A stretch of 64,000 bases of DNA from NCBI GenBank assembly GCA_963573315.1, contig OY752143.1, forward strand, positions 434,001 through 498,000, read 5' to 3'. Below the pieces are notes generated by a model. The model made no database searches, was not told where the DNA came from, and worked only from the letters and a program-made list of their open reading frames with translations. The stretch is from Entomortierella parvispora (Eukaryota; Mortierellomycota; Mortierellomycetes; Mortierellales; Mortierellaceae). Shown one piece after another: positions 22,131 through 33,900 of the stretch; the first letter of the stretch is position 1; each line of letters begins with the position of its first letter. A program made the translations under genes and the position numbers.

Positions 22131-23590
22131 ATGCGCAGGACCTCGACCTTCATTGCTTCTTCATGGGGCCTCCTGTTCCGCCCGACTGCAGCCAACACTG
22201 TCCGTTCTCTCCAGCCGTGTACGCTGTGTAGAAACTTCACTTCGAAGAACAGTAAAAGCAGTCCGGTGGCCGCTATGGAGCCAACCCCTCAGTCGCTCAA
22301 CCTCCTTCGACAGGCCCTGCGGGCAAAGAGAATGAAACTCCAAGAGATCGCAGAGAGACAAGCCCCCGCCGGACTCGACCAAGAATCTTCAACCTCAGCA
22401 GATAGGGCGGCTCCTTCCATTCCCGATCAACGTCCCTCTCAAGCGCGGCAGAACATGCCAGACAGATCGATGCCCATCTTTGCCAACCCTGCTGACATGA
22501 ACGTCCGACTGCCAAAAGTTGTAAGGGATTTCAAGCAACCAGAAGACGCTGAGACTGCAAAGATTGCTCTCATCGGCTCTCCTAACGTCGGCAAATCCAC
22601 CATCGTCAATGATCTTGTCAAGAGCAATGTCTCGATCGTCTCCGTTCGACCACACACCACGAGGGAGCGAATCAAGGCTGTGTTATCGCAAGATAACAAG
22701 CAAATCCTATTTTATGATACCCCGGGAGTTGTGCCTGAAAAGAATGTTTCAAGATTGAACAGAGAGCTTGTTACCGCATCCTGGAAGGCCATTGAAGACG
22801 CAGACCACTTGCTGGTGGTGATGGACTGCAACAAGATGTTGGAACACAGTGTCATCACAGAATCATACATCTTTGATAGGCTGGAAAAGCTGGACCCAAA
22901 GATCCCTGCGACTCTAGTATTCAATAAGGTGGGAACTAGGACTGCTGACCTCAATTTGTGGCAGGCTCGAAACTCTTCTGACCCATACCTGTATTTTATT
23001 ACTACTATTTTTTAGATCGATCTGGTGAAAGGAAAAGATCAGAAACTGCAGGAAATCGCTCAAAAATACCAACAGTTGTACCCCAACTTTGTAAAGACAA
23101 TCTATACAAGTGCCAATGCACCAATGGTAGGAATTCAGGAGCTTCGGACCCACCTTTTATCCCTCACCAAGGCTGGCCCTTGGCTTTACCCTGCAGATCA
23201 AAAGTCAGACCAGTCTGATTTGAATCGCGTAGAGGATATTATCCGATCAGAGCTCTATGCGGCTATCAAGGTGCCTTATAGTATTAAACAGGTCAATGCC
23301 GGATGGACAGAGCTCGAGGATGGTGTATTGAGAATCGACCAGAACCTTGTCGTGGACCGTCCGGGATTGAAGGTAACGTCAAATCCCTGGTTTTTTTTTG
23401 TAAAAGTATCTAGCACTCTGTATACTCAAATGGTGCCTCTATACAATATTAGAAAATTGTTGTGGGATCAGATGGCGCCGTCATCCGTGATATCACGTTG
23501 AACTCTCGTCAGCTCATCGGAAAGGCCTTGGGCCGTAGAGTCATGCTCAGCCTTCAAGTTAAGGTCAAGACACCGAAGGCGAGAAAATAA
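22131..23590 (+). CDS. ERA-type GTPase, mitochondrial
   Basis: Exons 22131-22928, 23016-23372, 23453-23590; 430 aa. A basic N-terminus (MRRTSTFIASSWGLLFRPTAANTVR) fits a mitochondrial presequence. G motifs: G1 GSPNVGKST at 149-157, switch region PHTTRERI, G3 DTPG at 196-199, G4 NKID at 265-268 (created only by splicing exon 1 to exon 2). The last exon encodes the KH-domain core IVVGSDGAVIRDI and a basic tail. Era/ERAL1 binds the 3' end of small-subunit rRNA and assists assembly; here that would be the mitoribosome. It stands beside other mitochondrial genes in the window and shares its promoter region with the transglycosylase. Confidence 0.92.
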
Positions 23591-23732
23591 AATAAAAGGA
23601 CCAAAAAAAAAAAAACGCCACCAAAAATAATCCGTCACGTGTTTTGAACTGACCAACCGATACGACTACGATTCGATCCTGTGGAGATCGTTGACATGCT
23701 TTGCTGCATTCTTCAATCACTCATACTACAAA

Positions 23733-24644
23733 ATGGTTTACGCCGAAGTGCCAGACGACCCTACGGCCTACAAGAGACAGGAATACTGGCAAGTGACCGA
23801 GAACCAGAATTGGATACTTGTCTCTACCCGCTGGTGACTAACCAGCAAATCTACAACCCATGGGTATAGGGAGGAGAGATATTCCAAAGAAGAGTCCTTT
23901 GACTGGTTCAAGACCTATGAGGACTTGAAGCCTCTTTTATCACAGCATATCACCTCCAAAGATGCCAGGATACTGATGCTCGGATGCGGAAACTCTAGTA
24001 TGTAAACCTTTCTTTCCTCTGAAAGATGACGAAACGTTAACAACATAGCTGACAGTGCTAAATGTGTTTGAAATGGAACTATAATAGCTCTTTCTGAGGA
24101 CATGTACGACGACGGATACCACAATATTGTCAACATTGACTTCTCAAAGACAGTTATCGAGAACATGACTGAAAAGTGCAAAGATCGTGTTGGCATGGAA
24201 TGTAAGATCAACCTTTCGCCCTGTAATATTGGAATTTGAGGGAGATAACCTGAGCTGATTTGTTTTGTTTCCATTTTTGTTTTTCAAATGCTCGATTTTA
24301 TTTCGTCTGTAGGGATTGAGATGGACATAAGAGATCTCAAGTTTGAAGATCAGTCCTTTGACATTGTAATTGACAAGGGAACCATGGACGCCTTGATGTG
24401 CGATCGTGGAGATGTCTGGAACCCTGACGAGGAGCTCGTCAGAACTGTGGCCGAGGAAGTCGATGAGGTCGTCCGGGTCTTGAAAGTTGGCGGCAAATTT
24501 CTTTATATTACATTTGGTCAGCCCCATTTCCGGAAAAGACATTTGGAGCGTCCTTGCTGGACAGTCAATACCTCTACTTTGGGTGTTGCCTTCCACTACT
24601 TTTTCTACCACATGATCAAGGAAGGCAACTCAACTTCGTCATAG
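23733..24644 (+). CDS. EEF1AKMT4/METTL13-type lysine methyltransferase
   Basis: Exons 23733-23788, 23870-23997, 24088-24201, 24313-24644; 209 aa. The start MVYAEVPDDPTAYKRQEYWEERYSKEE matches this family, in which YW(E/D)ERY precedes the SAM-binding fold. Motif I is LMLGCGNSTLSE at about 54-65; the acidic end of strand 2 is NIDFS; post-motif segment FDIVIDKGTMDAL follows. These enzymes methylate lysine on elongation factor 1-alpha. The first intron has a GC donor (GCAAGT at 23789); a GT donor nearby would break the conserved YW(E)ERY junction. Lies just 142 nt downstream of the ERA stop. Confidence 0.87.
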
Positions 24645-24751
24645 AAGGATGAAACAGCATAGATATAGATTACCATAGAAAAACTATTATCGTTTTTCAG
24701 TATTTACATTTTATTTTATTTGGCAGTGTTTATGTACAAGGGTGGGTACAC

Positions 24752-25993
24752 TCATAGGCTTTGCGATGTCGCGACCAAGATATTAGTATGAAGTGACAGA
24801 TCGCACTTGCAAAGGGGGCACTTTTTTGACTTTGTTGTCAGCCACAGATCTAATGAAAAAGCAGAGTAACAAGGATGGACTGTGAGCTCATCGGGCACAA
24901 GAATACGTCTGGACAATTGCACTTTGGAGTCTCCGCAAAATGAGCTTACCAACACACTCGGCATGATATTCGTGGCCACAAGGCAAAACCCGAACATAGT
25001 CGCCATCAGAGTATTCGCAGAGACAGATCGAGCAATGCTCTTCGAATACAGAGGCTGCACTGGATTTCAGACTCTCAAGAATAGGCAACGAGTAGTCTGA
25101 TTCGACTGTGGGTTCAATTGGTATAGACGCTAACGTCGAAAGGAAGGACGATGATCGGGGCGTGATGGCCATTGAGCTGGATAACTCTGTCATGGGCGGA
25201 GGGACGACATTACATTGAGCCGTCGTTTGGCTGCGATTCCAAAATCGACTCATCCGACCAAAGTCCATAAACAATTTTGTAGATGCTGTCCGAGCAGTGC
25301 TCTCCTGCGCCGTGGCTATAGCTGTGCTCTCTTCCACAGCGTCTTCTTCTTCTTCTTCCTTTGAGGGGAAATGGACATGAACATGGCGGATGACGAGATC
25401 GTTGTTGCTGTCTATGTAGAACTGCTGTCGTGAAGGGTAGACACGAATAGGGAACGAACTGTTGATGGCTTGTTGTAGAATAGTGTTTGGACTGCCATCA
25501 TCCATCTCGGAGACTGGTGGTTCATGGCGAACCTGATGAAGAAGCACCTTTGCCACGCAACCTAGATAAAGAAAAGACGGGTTAGACGACTCGAGAGAAA
25601 TAACAAGGAGGGAAGGAGGGAGGGAAAGAGAAAGACAGAGATGAAAGGAGGACTGGAAAACGATGATCAACGTACAAAGAAGGGCGAAGATGGCGAGGAT
25701 ACCGGTAGCAATCATAATCTTTAACGAGATTTCATCCATTCTATGCTGAAAACCGGAAAAGACAAGAGGTACACATTAGATGGAGACCTGGCGACGTTAT
25801 GCCCAGAGCCCCTGCATATGATAGATACGCTTACCATAAGCCAGAGACTGTGGTCGTAATTACCATGCGGATCGATATGCGTTGGTGTAGGATCTGCGAG
25901 GACAAAGGTTGCAGAGGCATAGATGATCGAGTTCTTTGGTCCTGCAGTTGCAGATACAATAGTCGCGGTCGAGGAGAAGGGAACTCTTGCCAT
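24752..25993 (-). CDS. Membrane-anchored RING-H2 E3 ligase
   Basis: Exons 25835-25993, 25676-25745, 24950-25561, 24752-24849; 312 aa. One transmembrane helix at about 62-80 (KIMIATGILAIFALL), an acidic EEEEEDAVEE patch, a Ser-rich linker, and a C-terminal RING-H2 finger from Cys253 to Cys294 with ligands C-x2-C, C-x-H-x2-H-x2-C, C-x2-C. It should be a ubiquitin ligase on an internal membrane. Introns follow the TM helix and split the RING just before DLWL, both phase 1, exactly as in the divergent neighbour at 26848. It lacks the PA domain of that neighbour. Substrate unknown. Confidence 0.85.
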
Positions 25994-26847
25994 TATCGCA
26001 CAGTCAACCAGGCCAAGGTTCAAGGGTGACAGTTGTGCGGGGTAAAGGGAGGGTAGGGGGGTTGCAAGGAGATGTGGAGATGGGAGAGGGGGTGGAGGGG
26101 TAGAAGTTGTGTCGAGAAAGTGCGGAAGAAAAGGAAGCCAGCATGTGCGAATGAAAAAAGAAAAAAGTGCGTCCTGCAAGGGCTGGGACTGGGAACCAAA
26201 CCCTGCAAAGGGAGCCAGCTGATTGCACGGATTTCACGCCTGGACACTTTTGCGTCGTTGGGTCGCTGCGTTGCGCTGCTGTTGGCAGCGGGCAGTGCCG
26301 TCAGGGAACAGACCCAGCAGTGCCATCATGAACATGAACATGAACAAACGATAAACGATGCACCACCCCCGTGTGTGTGCATGCCAAACAATGATGACGA
26401 AGGGCGCTGTGTCACCGTCCGTGCACGCGCGCTCAGAGTTACGATGGCTGGAGCGAGCCGCGAGCGATGCAGGCGGGAAAAGAAGAACGAGAACCTCCTG
26501 CCTGAACAGAGTCGCTGGCAGCGCTCTGCACGTCAGAGACCCAGCCTGTGAGCGGCAAGAGACGTCGTGTGCTGTGTCTGTCCTGCTCCTCCATTGTTGT
26601 CCCATTGTCCCATTCTCTATGTGTCCATGATTCCCATTCACTGTTCCCTCCATTCCCATTCTTGCCTCCCTCGCCCGCAACCTCTTCGCCGACGTCCCGC
26701 CCGCTTCCTCTTCCTCTCCTTCGCGTCCATCCTTCCCTTTTATGCTCATCCCCTTTGCACACCCCGGCCTTCGTGCATTTGCTTCGCCGCCTACATTTGT
26801 GCACCGATCCCTCAAACGGCTTTTCCACTCTTTGCGCTCCCCCGACC
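25994..26847. promoter_or_regulatory. Divergent promoter region of the two RING-H2 genes
   Basis: 854 nt between the two start codons; long C/T-rich stretches (26620-26830 on plus; 26040-26110 on minus) typical of fungal leaders. Open frames here are compositionally odd and have no domain, so I do not call genes. Confidence 0.5.
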
Positions 26848-28999
26848 ATGGCGCGCACCGGCACCTGTGCCAGATCAGCCCGCTCTAGCTCCAAGCGATG
26901 GCCCATCACCCTTCTGGTCTTCTGCATGTTCTCGCATCTCTGTGCTCCAGTGGAAGGGGGTATCTTTGGTGTCCTCGTTGCCAGTCTTTACTACGATATT
27001 GTCAACATCAAGGCCGACAATAGCAATATAAACACACTTGACCTTGTCATGGCCGGGAGTGAGCTTCCTGCAGGTTTTATTATCAAAACCGCAAGTCTCC
27101 CCAAGAACGGAGTCTCGGTACATGATCCTCTTTTCTATCAAAGAGAGACAGCGAGACAAGACAGTGCTTAGATTTTTTCTTGGTGTTTTCTAACGCCACC
27201 AATATTTTCCTCCTTCCTTGGCTTGAACAGGGCCTCCTTGTCGATATGGGCTACGGTTGCACGCCAGGATTCAACCCCAATACCACCCTACCAACACCGG
27301 AGCTGTTTGGACTCCCCAAGATTGCATTGATCAGACGAGGAGGGCCCGTTGACGGTGACACGTGCACGTTCCGCACAAAGATGTTGCAGGCACTGCAGTG
27401 GGATTGTGTCGGTGCCTTGATCTACAACAACCCTGGTTCTGCGGCGCTCGACAGTGCTACTGCTGCCGTCAATGCTTCTGACCCAGCTGTTGGGATCCCT
27501 GGACTGATCATTTCCTACGAAACTGGGATCATGCTGAGGACCTATTTGCAGCAGCAACAAAGTATTCCATCGACCAATATCAGCAGTTTTAATCGAGTCC
27601 GAATGAACCTGGCGCCAGAGCAGAGGATGCCCGTCGTATGGGAGTTTGTGCTGATCATCATTGTAGTTCTTTTGGGTATTTCCTTCACAGTTTCAGGTAA
27701 TAATTCTTGGAAAGAAAAGAAGAAAAAGTTGGAAGTCGCCATCTTGATCCGTGTCTGGCGTTTAACCGTTCGTCCTCGATTTATTTTTCTCTCTTACTGG
27801 CGTCCTGGATTCCCCCTTCTCTCTTCCATGTTCTTGTACTGTGTAGTGGTACTGCATTGTCGCCTGTATGCGTTGCGGCAACGTTATCGAGAAGAAGCGC
27901 TAGCCCGAGGGGGCGATGTTCTCCCAAATGGAACGATTCGGATCAAAAAGATACTTGACAAGGCTACCCTGGACCTCTTTCCTGTACGCATTTTTGATGA
28001 AGAGGAGGCCTCGAGGCCATCCACATCCTCTGCAGCCATGCCTGTTAATGCAGTGATACTTCCACCTGTGGCAGTGGCCCCTTCAACGTTGGCTGCTGAT
28101 GAAGGATTCGAAAACATTGAGCTTCAAACGAGAGGCAGTGATGGTGCCACTCCTCAACCACGGCTTTCAAAAGCTAATTCCATTCATGGATCCATTTCTG
28201 GAAGGTCCATTCGATCGGAAAGAGCGTTGGCTGCAGCAGAGGAATTAGACAATAGAGCGACACAGGAGGAAACAACTCAGCGAGTCAGCACTATGATTGT
28301 CGATACTTGTGCAGTGTGTTTAGAAGAATTTGCAAACGGAGATGAGATCAGGACACTGCCTTGCCATCACGAGTTTCATTGCGAGTGCATAGGTATGAGT
28401 TTTATGTTTTCTTTATGCGATTGTACTCGAACTGCCACTTACGCAAGTTCTCTAAAATAGACCCATGGCTTACACGAAAGAGTTCGACATGTCCGCTCTG
28501 CAAGTTCGAGTGTATGCCCGCCAGGACTGAGACAAGGGGACCGGCAGCAGCCGTTGCAGACGAAGAAGTGCACCCGGTGGTCGCGAACGACCGGTTGATG
28601 GAATTCATCATGGGCCCTCAATGGGTAGCTGCTAGGACACAGTATCATCATAACGGCACCAGCACTGTGGATCGCATTGGACATTTCTTTTCTTCTTCCT
28701 TTGATCGACTGCGGGGCCGTGCTCCTCGTCCTCTTGTGGGGGCGACAGTCGATCCCATTCCTCCACATCTCGCTGATTCTGCTCCTCCTTCAACAACAAC
28801 TAATGCATTCACTGGGAGCAGTACCTATTCTGTAGAGGCTGAGACGAGTGATGACCATAGTGCTGTCCCCCTGCAAGACATTGTGCCGAGACCCGATCGG
28901 CCTGTGGTCGTCGTCTCCATCCCACAGGAGGGAGATGACGTTCTAGAGCCGCCTCTCCGGAGAACTCGCGATAATCTTCAGCGCCGATCGTTGCCGTGA
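26848..28999 (+). CDS. PA-TM-RING E3 ubiquitin ligase
   Basis: Exons 26848-27117, 27231-27696, 27847-28392, 28461-28999; 606 aa. A signal sequence at about 17-37, then a protease-associated (PA) domain at about 60-195 with typical strands (KIALIRRGGPVDGDTCTF, GALIYNN, IPGLIISYETG), one TM helix at about 224-245, a basic/Ser-rich linker, and a RING-H2 finger from Cys400 to Cys441. This layout matches the PA-TM-RING family (RNF13, GRAIL), which sits in endosomal or vacuolar membranes with PA in the lumen and RING in the cytosol. A Pro/Ser-rich tail of about 165 aa follows. Divergent from a RING-H2 gene with the same two intron positions. Confidence 0.9.
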
Positions 29000-29214
29000 T
29001 ATCCAGCATGTACAATAATAAAACGACTTAGCCCCAAAAGCGCACTTTTTTCTTGTCTGATCTTTTGTCGCGGATCCGCAGATCGACAGTGGCACAATTT
29101 TGTTTCCAGTGGGGACACACATAAAATGTCCCTGTGAATCCGTTTTTTCTTTTTTTTTTTTTTTTCCATTCTCACTTCATTCATAAAAACATTCACCTCC
29201 ACTCTCATCCCACA

Positions 29215-29622
29215 ATGTCGCAAGTAAAGACCGACGATGAATGGCGCGCAGTCCTCAACAAGGAGCAATTCCGTGTTTTGCGAGAAAAGGGCACCGAGAT
29301 GCCTTACACGGGCGAATACGTCAAGACCGCCGACAAGGGAGTTTACCGCTGCGCTGGATGTCAAACACCGCTCTATACCTCCAACCAAAAGTTCACGGCC
29401 CATTGTGGTTGGCCTGCGTTCTTTGACGCTGTCCCAGGTGCGGTCGGCAGGGTGCCGGATGCGGACGGTCGTCGGATCGAGATTGTCTGCAACGCCTGTG
29501 GAGGTCATCTGGGCCATGTCTTCAAAGGAGAAGGCTACTCCACCCCCACAGACGAGCGTCACTGTGTCAACAGCGTCAGTCTCAAGTTTGCGCCTGGGGA
29601 TGCCGAGGTTGCTCAGTTGTAG
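29215..29622 (+). CDS. msrB: Methionine-R-sulfoxide reductase B
   Basis: Single exon, 135 aa. Zinc ligands Cys46, Cys49, Cys92 and Cys95 (CAGC and CNAC); the catalytic cysteine is Cys117 in RHCVNSVSLKF; HCGWPAF and GGHLGHVF complete the SelR fold. It reduces methionine-R-sulfoxide in proteins, with thioredoxin as donor. The short N-terminus has no clear targeting signal, so it is probably cytosolic. A T-rich tract precedes the start (29150-29166). It converges with the GNAT gene, the two stops lying 66 nt apart. Confidence 0.95.
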   Translation: MSQVKTDDEWRAVLNKEQFRVLREKGTEMPYTGEYVKTADKGVYRCAGCQTPLYTSNQKFTAHCGWPAFFDAVPGAVGRVPDADGRRIEIVCNACGGHLGHVFKGEGYSTPTDERHCVNSVSLKFAPGDAEVAQL

Positions 29623-29688
29623 AATCAGAAAGAATCGATATTTATCAGCGCGAATAAATTTTCTGTGTGTTGAAGACTATCGTCGTGT

Positions 29689-30512
29689 TTACGGAGCCTG
29701 GACGAGAGACGGCAAGGGCGTGGCCTCGACTACGACTTCTCGGGTGGCCAGGTCCTCTTCTGTCAAGCTCAGGCGGAGTTGCCACTGAGGAATGTCGACA
29801 CCATCCTTGTGCCCAATGCGGATATCAGTCATGACAACAAAACCAGCCTTCTCCATGGTTCTGCGACTGGGCCAGTTGCCGACATTTGCGGCAGAATTGT
29901 ATTTTCGCTTGCCGACTTCCTTGATTGAAATCTCTTGCAGCACGAGCTTCAAGGCCTTGGTCATGATGCCTTGGCCATGGTAATCAGGCGAGAGCCAGTA
30001 TCTTGATAGGTGGGCAAGATTTTTTTTTTCGGGTTAGAATATCCGGTTCCTTCATCAATCAACCAAGAGAGAAAGCAATAGCAAAGAGTTCCTGGTGTTC
30101 ATTACCCGGTGTCATCACCGTCCAACATCTCGTCGAGTTCGTCGGAGCAACCGACAGAGCCAATGAGCTTGCCTCCTTTCTCCATATCGCGGAGGGCCAA
30201 GTTCAGGGGGGAGCCATTGAGGGTCATTCTTTCAACGCGGGTCTGGATCCAATGATCTGCATGCTCGGGCAAGTAAGGGTTCGGGGGTCCAACGAGGAAG
30301 CTGTAAATCCGGCTGTCGTTCAAGTACACGATCAAGTCTTCTTTGTCCGAAGGCAAGAAGGGTCCGGCCTGAATGGTTGGAGTGACCCATAATGGCTTGA
30401 AGGAGTCGTGGAGTTGAGCGAGCTGACTAAATTCCTCCGGAGTCATGTCACGCGCCTTCTTCTTGGCAGACTCTAACTGAGTACGCTGTTGAGGTGGGAA
30501 CTGGAGGGCCAT
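29689..30512 (-). CDS. GNAT acetyltransferase, RimJ/RimL-like
   Basis: Exons 30106-30512 and 29689-30001, with a 104-nt intron; 239 aa. Family features: PEHADHWIQTRVERM in the first helix region, LNLALRDMEKGGKLIGSVG strand, then the acetyl-CoA loop YWLSPDYHGQGIMTKALK (created by splicing), NVGNWPSRRTMEKAGF near the C-terminus. Such enzymes acetylate N-termini or small molecules; in fungi these are usually uncharacterised. No targeting signal. Transcribed away from SPT16 (divergent starts 476 nt apart). Confidence 0.88.
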
Positions 30513-30988
30513 GGCTGATGATTGAATTGAAAGAGAAAAAGAAAGAGAAAGAGAAAGAGAGAAGTGAATTGTGGGAGAGATTGACGGCGTGTCCCCTATT
30601 TAAGAAAACTGAGAGCGTCGACGCGGCGGAGGAACCTTGAGTCAAAAATGGTCAAATCCAGAGACGAGAAGCCACTTCTTTGTTCCCAGGGTGTAAGAGA
30701 GAGAACGCACGACTGCGGGGATGGGAGTCAGAAGTAGCCATCATGCCATGACCCACAGTGGGACTTGTAGAACCATCATTTCGGATACGGAAATGGAATA
30801 CATATCCTCTTTTGATGGTATTTTCTCTGCATCACTGAGGGAAAGGAACAGCATCCACTGCCTTCTGGGTGGCTTGGCATGAAACTGTAAATTGAGTTAT
30901 CACGTGACTTCAATCGTGGTCAAAAGACAAAAGTGGCGGCGCTGTGAGGCGGATCACTTCTCTTCGACATCAACACCGACAATCAACG
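30513..30988. promoter_or_regulatory. Bidirectional region, GNAT / SPT16
   Basis: 476 nt between divergent starts. A GAAAGAGAAAGAGAAAGAGA tract lies at about 30536-30560, close to the GNAT start. No TATA or coding potential seen. Confidence 0.4.
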
Positions 30989-33900
30989 ATGCCGTCCATA
31001 GAGGTCACCATCGACGCACGCCTCTTCCACCGGAGGGCCAGAGGTCTCGTGAATCATTGGAAGGTACCGTCACGGTCAGACTCTCCCTGCCGACCTTGCC
31101 TTCCCTCTTCTTGAAAGCACTCTGGACTCTGTTTTCTGGACACTTTCAATCTCGAGGAATCATAAACACCGCATCATAAACGCGTGCCCGGAGGAAATGC
31201 ACCCAGCTAACCATGACATCCATCCTGTCCATTGTCTGAAAACGCATCAAAAATACTCTATAGCACTCCAATGGTGCCGATGACCTTTTTCAGAACACCA
31301 ACTCGCTGCTGGTTCTTCTTGGAAACCTCAGCGACGACGAGGTTGTTTATCAAAAGACAACAGCGTTGCAGGTAAGAAAACAATCACAAAGTAGCTAGGT
31401 TTCTTTGACTGTGCTTTACAGCTTTTCATTCCTTTGCGCAGCTGTTGGCTCTCAAGAAAACATGGGACAGCGTTTACAGCTGCTAACGTCTGCAATGTTC
31501 TTTTTTCTCTTGTAGATCTGGCTGTTTGGCTATGAGCTCACGCAGACCTTGATGCTATTTACCTATGATACTCTTCACATCGTCACTGGAGCCAACAAAG
31601 GTATGCTTTTGAAGAAGACAGACAGTGATCGGGTTGCATAACATGGTGACATGAGTTGGATCCTAATGCGGTGTCGTAATGTCGAATGACTTTGTTCTCT
31701 ACGTAGCAAAAATCCTCGAAGCTTTGAAGACATGGGACGGTCCTCAATTCCCCATCGAGATCCACGCTCGCAGCAAGGACGAGGCGCATAACAAGGAGTT
31801 GTTTCAAAAGATTGTGGACATTATGGCCAAGCAAGGAGTATGTTGGATTGGTGTTATGGAGTAATCAACCGCGCTGCTCTAGTTTATACCGGCGCTTTCG
31901 TGCTAATTTGCTGGACTGCTATTATTAGGACCGCGTTGGTGTTTTCTCGAAGGATGTTCCCCTTGGAAACTTTGCCACGTCCTGGAAAACTGTTCTGGAA
32001 GAGTCCCCAAAGAAACTTGACAATGTAGATGTTTCTTCAGGCGTTGCCGATGTGTTTGCTATCAAGGACGACGAAGAACTCGTAAGAAAAGGCGGAAAAG
32101 GCGTGCAATTTTCACCCACATCACTTTTTTTCTGGCTACAGCCTCTAATGCTCCTGTTATTATCTATCCTCAACAGAGATCCACCAAGAGCGCCACTAGA
32201 TTGAGCTCACTTATGATGAAGAATTACTTTATCGAAGAGATGTGGAAACTCATCGACGAGGAACGTAACATCACCCACTCGGACTTCGCCGATCAGACCG
32301 AAGAAATCCTTTTGGATGAATCAAAGTACACGCGGTTAAAATTCCCTGCCGATGTAAGTTGCCTGTTGAGGCGTCTTCAGCTTTCTTGTGTTAATGAGAA
32401 ATGAGCTTGTAGTAAACTAACTTTCTCTGGGAAAAAAATCCCTGATTTTGCAGGCCGCCTCAGGGAACCCTGAATGGTGCTACACTCCCATTATCCAAAG
32501 TGGAGGTGATTATGATCTGAAGACCTCAGCAGAGTCGAACGACAAGGAGTTGCATGCCGGAACAATTATCTGCTCACTCGGCGTCCGCTACCGGTCCTAT
32601 TGTTCCAACATTGGACGTACCTTCCTCATCGACCCTAACAAGCAGCAGGAGAAGAACTATACCTTTTTGTTGGATGTTCAACGCAAGATCCTTGATGCTA
32701 TGAAAGAAGGTACAAAGATCAAGGATGTATATGCAAGAGCCATGGACTTTATCCGCAACAAGAGACCAGAACTGGAGAAGAAATTTGTGAAGAACCTTGG
32801 ATTTGGTGTAAGTTCATGATTGTGTCTCAAAAGCTGTCCATGAATCCTCAACTTTCCTATTCACTTTTGAATTGTTAATGTTACATTCTATTAGACCGGT
32901 ATTGAGTTCAGGGAGGCTAGCTACCTTTTGAACGGAAAGAACAACAAGGAGCTGCAGGCAGATATGGTCTTCAGCTTGTCAGTAGGATTCCAGGATCTTG
33001 AGAACCCAAAGGCAACCGACGAGCGCTCCAAAAAGTAAGCGATGAGGAGTGATAACAGTGAAGAAGATAATTTGTAGACATGTTGCACTCACTACTCTGA
33101 CTACCGCATTATAGGTACTCTCTTTTGTTGATCGACACTGTTCGTATCACCCACGAAGCAGCTCAAATTTTGACAGTATGCGATACCAGTCTTTCGGATA
33201 TTTCATACGTTTTCAAGGATCCAGCCGAGGATGAACCTGTCAAGACAGAGTCCTCGACCCTTCAGCGCGCCGCAAAGTCTGCTGTTTTGAACACAAAGCT
33301 TCGTAGTGAGCAGGAGGACGCCAGCAAGGAGCTTTCGCGCAAGGAGCACCAGAAGTTATTGGCGGAGCAAAAGCATGCCGAAGGTCTGGAGCGTTACGGC
33401 GACGGCGGCAGCTTGAAGAAGGATGACCAGAAATCAGCCTTCCGCAAGTTTGAGAGTTACAAGAGAGATACAGCCTTGCCCAAGGAGGTTAGCAATCTCC
33501 GAATTGTCGTGGATCAGAGGAACGATACCTTGGTTCTCCCTATCTATGGCCTTGCTGTTCCTTTCCACATTTCGACTCTTCAAAAGGCCACCAAGACAGA
33601 TGAAGGCGAGTTCGTTTACCTTCGTCTCAACTTTATCACACCCGGTCAGCCAGGAAAGAAGGATGACATTGTAAGTCTTGGATGCTATGAAGAGTAGTGC
33701 CTATCAGATCTGTGTTTTTGTATGGTTCTAGCTCGTGTGCTAATATACGACTGGATTGTTTCTAGCCATTCGAGGATCCCAACTCTGATTTCGTCCGCGC
33801 ACTGTCGTTCCGCAGTGCCGATAGTGGTCGTATGACCGAGATTTATAACCAGATCATGGAGATGAAGAAGAATGCCGTGAAGAAGGAGTCTGAGCGCAAG

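Noticed and set aside
26234-26815. 193-codon minus frame between the RING genes
   Set aside because: Arg/Glu/Gly-rich low-complexity translation of a C/T-rich promoter, with no exon signals or domain.
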